Below, in pieces: positions 4,942-5,389 of a DNA stretch of 5,389 bases. The DNA is from a bacterium. GTDB lineage: Bacteria > Spirochaetota > Spirochaetia > JABEVK01. The DNA is taken from assembly GCA_021781625.1 (NCBI GenBank), contig JAJXWL010000152.1, positions 1 through 5,389 of the forward strand, given 5' to 3'. The notes under the pieces are model-generated. The model made no database searches. It was not told where the DNA came from and was given only the letters and a program-made list of their open reading frames with translations. Each line of letters begins with the position of its first letter. The first letter of the stretch is position 1. The position numbers were made by a program, and so were the translations under genes.

Positions 4942-5389
4942 CTATATATCGTCTTGAACCAGTTTTTGATTTTCTTGAGTAGGGAACTTCTGAGAAGCTA
5001 ACTTGAGCAAACGATGAAACTCTTTATCCCACGAACGGACAAAGGCTTCCCATTCTTTTTTCCCCCAAGTCCCTGAGGTATCAGCGGGTAAGCCGAAAGC
5101 TCTTAAATCTGCCATAAAATTGCGCACAGACAAGCGTTCTCGAACATTCTCACGAGAATAGACTGTTCCCCGATCATTAATTACTGTAACTTCATTTTCA
5201 ACTAGCCTTGCTGCCAAAGGGATATCCCGCGTTATAACCAAGTCCCCGGGTTGGGCTTTTTCGACCAAAACCTCATCGGCAGCCCCTTCTTGAACCTCAA
5301 CGACGAGCATCTGCACACCTTCAGAATCCTCAAAAGGGATGGCACGGTTGGCAACGCAGACTAGCGGAACACAAGACCGACGGCAACTT
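4942..5389 (-). CDS. yaiI: YaiI/YqxD family protein (DUF188, UPF0178), 5' end cut by window edge
   Basis: The frame is open from the right edge to the TAG at 4942 and gives 148 residues. Conserved DUF188 blocks are present: VPLVCVANR, GAADEVLV, the PGDLVITRDIPLAARLVE block, INDRGTVYS, and RERLSVRNFMADLRAFG. These align closely with E. coli YaiI (GDLVITADIPLAA; IRERLTMRDFMDTLRASG). By comparison about 20 N-terminal residues, including the conserved Asp-rich DADACP motif, lie beyond the edge, so the GTG at 5316 is not the true start. Structural surveys place the family in the PIN-like fold, which suggests a nuclease-type metal site, but I know of no firm biochemical role. The C-terminal tail after about residue 110 is poorly conserved and slightly longer than usual. 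It converges on the exported-protein gene. Confidence 0.92.
   Translation of the reverse strand, partial: SCRRSCVPLVCVANRAIPFEDSEGVQMLVVEVQEGAADEVLVEKAQPGDLVITRDIPLAARLVENEVTVINDRGTVYSRENVRERLSVRNFMADLRAFGLPADTSGTWGKKEWEAFVRSWDKEFHRLLKLASQKFPTQENQKLVQDDI

Noticed and set aside
4925..4950. Terminator between the two convergent genes
   Set aside because: Only 4 bp separate the stops, and I found no GC-rich hairpin with a T-run on either strand around the junction.
5314..5316. GTG as start of the DUF188 gene
   Set aside because: The frame stays open and conserved upstream (VPLVCVANR) to the edge, so the true start is outside the window.

Overview
The window carries a compact five-gene cluster on the minus strand (positions 4308 down to 1) that encodes nearly the whole archaeal-type route to coenzyme A. 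In transcription order it holds pantoate kinase (PoK), 4-phosphopantoate--beta-alanine ligase (PPS), ketopantoate hydroxymethyltransferase (PanB), a PLP-dependent MfnA-type aspartate decarboxylase, and a CoaBC (Dfp) bifunctional enzyme cut by the left edge. Neighbouring genes overlap or lie 1 nt apart, so a single translationally coupled operon is very likely. Ordinary bacteria instead use pantothenate synthetase (PanC), pantothenate kinase (CoaA/CoaX) and a pyruvoyl PanD; none of these is seen here.

Right of the operon is a divergent intergenic region (about 4309-4403) with two adjacent perfect palindromes. It is followed by a plus-strand gene for a small exported protein with a signal peptide, a long Pro/Ser/Thr-rich linker and a C-terminal domain vaguely like SPOR. 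That gene converges, with a 4-bp gap, on a minus-strand YaiI/YqxD (DUF188, UPF0178) gene whose start lies beyond the right edge.

The context looks bacterial. Shine-Dalgarno sequences are strong (AGGAGG/GGAGG), the exported protein has a Sec-type signal peptide and a GTG start, and the DUF188 protein closely resembles the bacterial YaiI form. Base composition is moderate, by eye near 50% GC. I cannot fix the phylum. The main point of interest is therefore an archaeal-type CoA pathway in what appears to be a bacterial genome.

Inferred flow: PanB makes ketopantoate from 2-oxoisovalerate; a ketopantoate reductase not present here gives pantoate; PoK makes 4-phosphopantoate; the MfnA-type enzyme supplies beta-alanine from aspartate; PPS joins the two into 4'-phosphopantothenate; CoaBC adds cysteine and decarboxylates to 4'-phosphopantetheine. 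The last steps (CoaD, CoaE) would be encoded elsewhere.
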